Positions 62,126 to 64,000 of a stretch of DNA of 64,000 nt are shown one piece after another. Under the pieces are notes generated by a model, which saw nothing but the letters and a program-made list of their open reading frames with translations, ran no database searches and was not told the origin of the DNA. A program made the position numbers and the translations under genes. Position 1 is the first letter of the stretch, and each line of letters begins with the position of its first letter. Source of the stretch: Diprion similis (Eukaryota > Arthropoda > Insecta > Hymenoptera > Diprionidae); assembly GCF_021155765.1 (NCBI RefSeq), contig NC_060112.1, positions 20,584,001 to 20,648,000 of the forward strand, written 5' to 3'.

Positions 62126-64000
62126 CAGCGAAACGTTGCTTTGTGAACCGCTGCTAGAAGAACCGTTTAAAACTTTTAGCTCGAGGCGAAATTAAAAGAC
62201 GCCCAACGCGAACAGTTTCAGACTGTTACAGAGAGTTCCTCTCATCGCGGGACAGAATCTCGAGAAGCTTTACAGGGTTTAAAAGTTGAATGAATCTGCT
62301 CGCAAGACTCTCCGCTTTAAGTCGTCCTAGCCTGTTTCAGGGAGGCTGAGATCCGATCTTTCTCAACTCTGTAATTACCGATGTTACCAATGGAGATGAC
62401 CACGTTGAAGACGAAAATTAGTCCTCGGTTACTTCTGTCGCGATGATAATTCACCGGGAAATCGACTGACTGGTTTCCGTCCGCACGCACGCACAAGCGT
62501 ACAGTCTTTTTAAACTCATCATTGTGCCAGTCGTCAGCGTGTAATGTACACACATACGGCGAAGGTGCACTTTATGGCATTAATAATGAAATGCGCTGAA
62601 TACTAAATGGTTAAGTCACATCTCAGCCCCTCTGACGCTCCAGGGTTCACTCGGATTCCATCCTGAATAATACATGGACACCCTGCCATGCACCGCTGCA
62701 CCCCTTCCCAACAGTCATGATCGAAAGTGACTTACTCTGTTACCGACAGAGTAAGTCACTGTCCGATTTCACGGATCCATGGCGGTGCAAGTTTCCTTGC
62801 CAATTACTTATTTGAATTTTCCTCGTTCGCTGTGCGGTTGACTTAAAATTGACGAGAATATCGCCGGAGGATCAACGTTCCTTTTACGGCATGAGAGAAT
62901 TACCAGAATACTGTATCTAACGATGGTATAATCGTGGAAAAAGGATACTTTATCTGCTTTAACGAAAGGGGGGGTCGTGAGTGAAACGTTCCAACGATTC
63001 GTGAAACTCGAAGCGGTTCGGAAGGAAGAAGCGAAAACGCGTCAAGTTCCAAATTCAACACTTGGACGACATCGCGATGCGTGTATAACAAAAAGGTATT
63101 TCGAAGGTATTACAACTAGCTACAGAGAAGGCTGGAGAGTAATCGTACCCCGCTTCCGGCGATTCTTGCCCATCTCTCTTCAGGCTCCTTGTATTTTCGT
63201 AAAACGTTACGATGTCGTCGTCAGTTGGTCGTCACGGGAAAAACGGCTGTTGGAAAAGGTAACGGTTTACCGTCGGGAATTTTTCAACGAAAAATTTTTC
63301 CTCGAAATTCTCTCGTTAAAGTTTAAGCACTTCGGTTTCTCCAATGGTCTCACCCTCCTTTCTAACCACACTTGCTCTCAATTGCCGAAAAAAATCGTCC
63401 AGTTTTTTGTCTCTGAGGACAATTCTCTTTTTCAAAACATGCTTCATTCGAGTCCAAGCGAAGTTGACGACGAGAATGGTTTCATGGCTGTGGAAATGTG
63501 ATAGATTCTCCTTAAAGGAGAACTCTCGCAAGTCGAGTCTGCGGCACGGAGGTCCAATCTAATCTTTCGGCTTTTTTACCTCCCCGTTTTTCAACCTCTG
63601 ATGATGGATAAATGGAGTTTGGATGAAGACCCAACTTGTAAAATTTGCTTTATATTTCTTACCTAAAAACAGTTACAAAATAAATTCAGGTGATGTCAAA
63701 TGTACCTGAGTATAAAGAAAGGTACATACTTTTACCCAGGCACCAGCTATTTTGGAGAGTCGACGCTGAACCTCGCAAACCGTAATGGTTTCCCTAATAA
63801 GACACTGTTGTGAGGCTGACATGATTTCTCCCCTGTGTGGTGTTCTTGTTTACCTATTTGTCAGCAGGTTCTCGTCGCGGGGAAGAGACGAGCAGCTAAG
63901 ATGTATAGAAACAGTTTCAGAAGCGGATTGCAAACAGCCCGAGGATCAGTTATAAGTCGAGATATGATCACTGGTACAAATGAGTACACGGATACATGAG
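62126..64000. other. Non-coding right end
   Basis: Contains the hairpin at 62726-62760. Forward frame 62977-63501 (174 codons) is the longest here, but has no recognisable domain and no clear start context, so it is not annotated as a gene. Confidence 0.4.
62726..62760. repeat. Perfect 15-bp hairpin
   Basis: AGTGACTTACTCTGT and its exact reverse complement flank a five-base loop (TACCG). The stem includes AGTGACTTAC, whose repeated part GTGACTTACTC is unrelated to the other inverted repeats. No T-run or pre-miRNA-length stem surrounds it, so it is noted only as a structure. Confidence 0.85.

Noticed and set aside
62977-63501. 174-codon forward ORF near the right edge
   Set aside because: No recognisable domain, no good start context or splice sites, and a composition like the surrounding non-coding DNA.

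Overview
The window is nuclear DNA from an insect, most likely a hymenopteran (order inferred from overall character, not proven). Genes are split by many short AT-rich introns with GT-AG borders. The proteins are animal orthologues, and one belongs to the insect 27 kDa haemolymph glycoprotein (DUF1397) family. There are no operons in the bacterial sense, no CRISPR array, no rRNA or tRNA that I can see, and no autonomous transposon. Most multi-exon models below were assembled by hand from splice sites; in the models given with exon lists every exon-exon junction keeps the reading frame.

Layout. 1-236: first coding exon of an unidentified minus-strand gene that runs off the left edge. 2183-3302 (+): NDUFB6, a complex I accessory subunit, with a palindromic MITE-like element in intron 2. 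5062-5286 (+): BBIP1, a BBSome assembly factor, ending only 92 bases before the start codon of LMBRD2 (5379-12026, +), so the two may share a transcript. LMBRD2 intron 2 holds a complete intronless gene for a secreted Ser/Asp/Glu-rich protein (6691-8412, +). 16344-23837 (-): AGL, glycogen debranching enzyme, 24 coding exons. Immediately after its stop codon, in the same frame, lies a 499-codon open frame ending in a membrane anchor (14844-16343, -). 27318-28855 (+): a DUF1397 secreted protein with a TATA/initiator promoter. 29367-38434 (+): ECPAS/ECM29, the proteasome adaptor and scaffold, 28 coding exons. 39415-41343 (-): PUM3, an intronless CDS. 42001-44530 (+): RUVBL2 (reptin), divergent from PUM3. 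45644-48423 (-): a predicted small secreted peptide gene of three exons.

From about 48.7 kb to the right edge the sequence becomes richer in GC and CpG and holds no convincing protein-coding exon. It contains microsatellites, homopolymer runs, two MITE-like inverted repeats, a perfect 15-bp hairpin and a GC-rich stretch near 53.9-54.4 kb that could be a promoter with a small 5'UTR intron. It may be a long upstream or intronic region of a gene to the right.

Most of the genes are unrelated housekeeping functions (respiration, cilium assembly, glycogen breakdown, proteasome handling, ribosome biogenesis, chromatin and snoRNP assembly). The least expected features are the in-frame ORF after AGL, the BBIP1-LMBRD2 spacing, the nested acidic secreted protein and the small secreted peptide gene.
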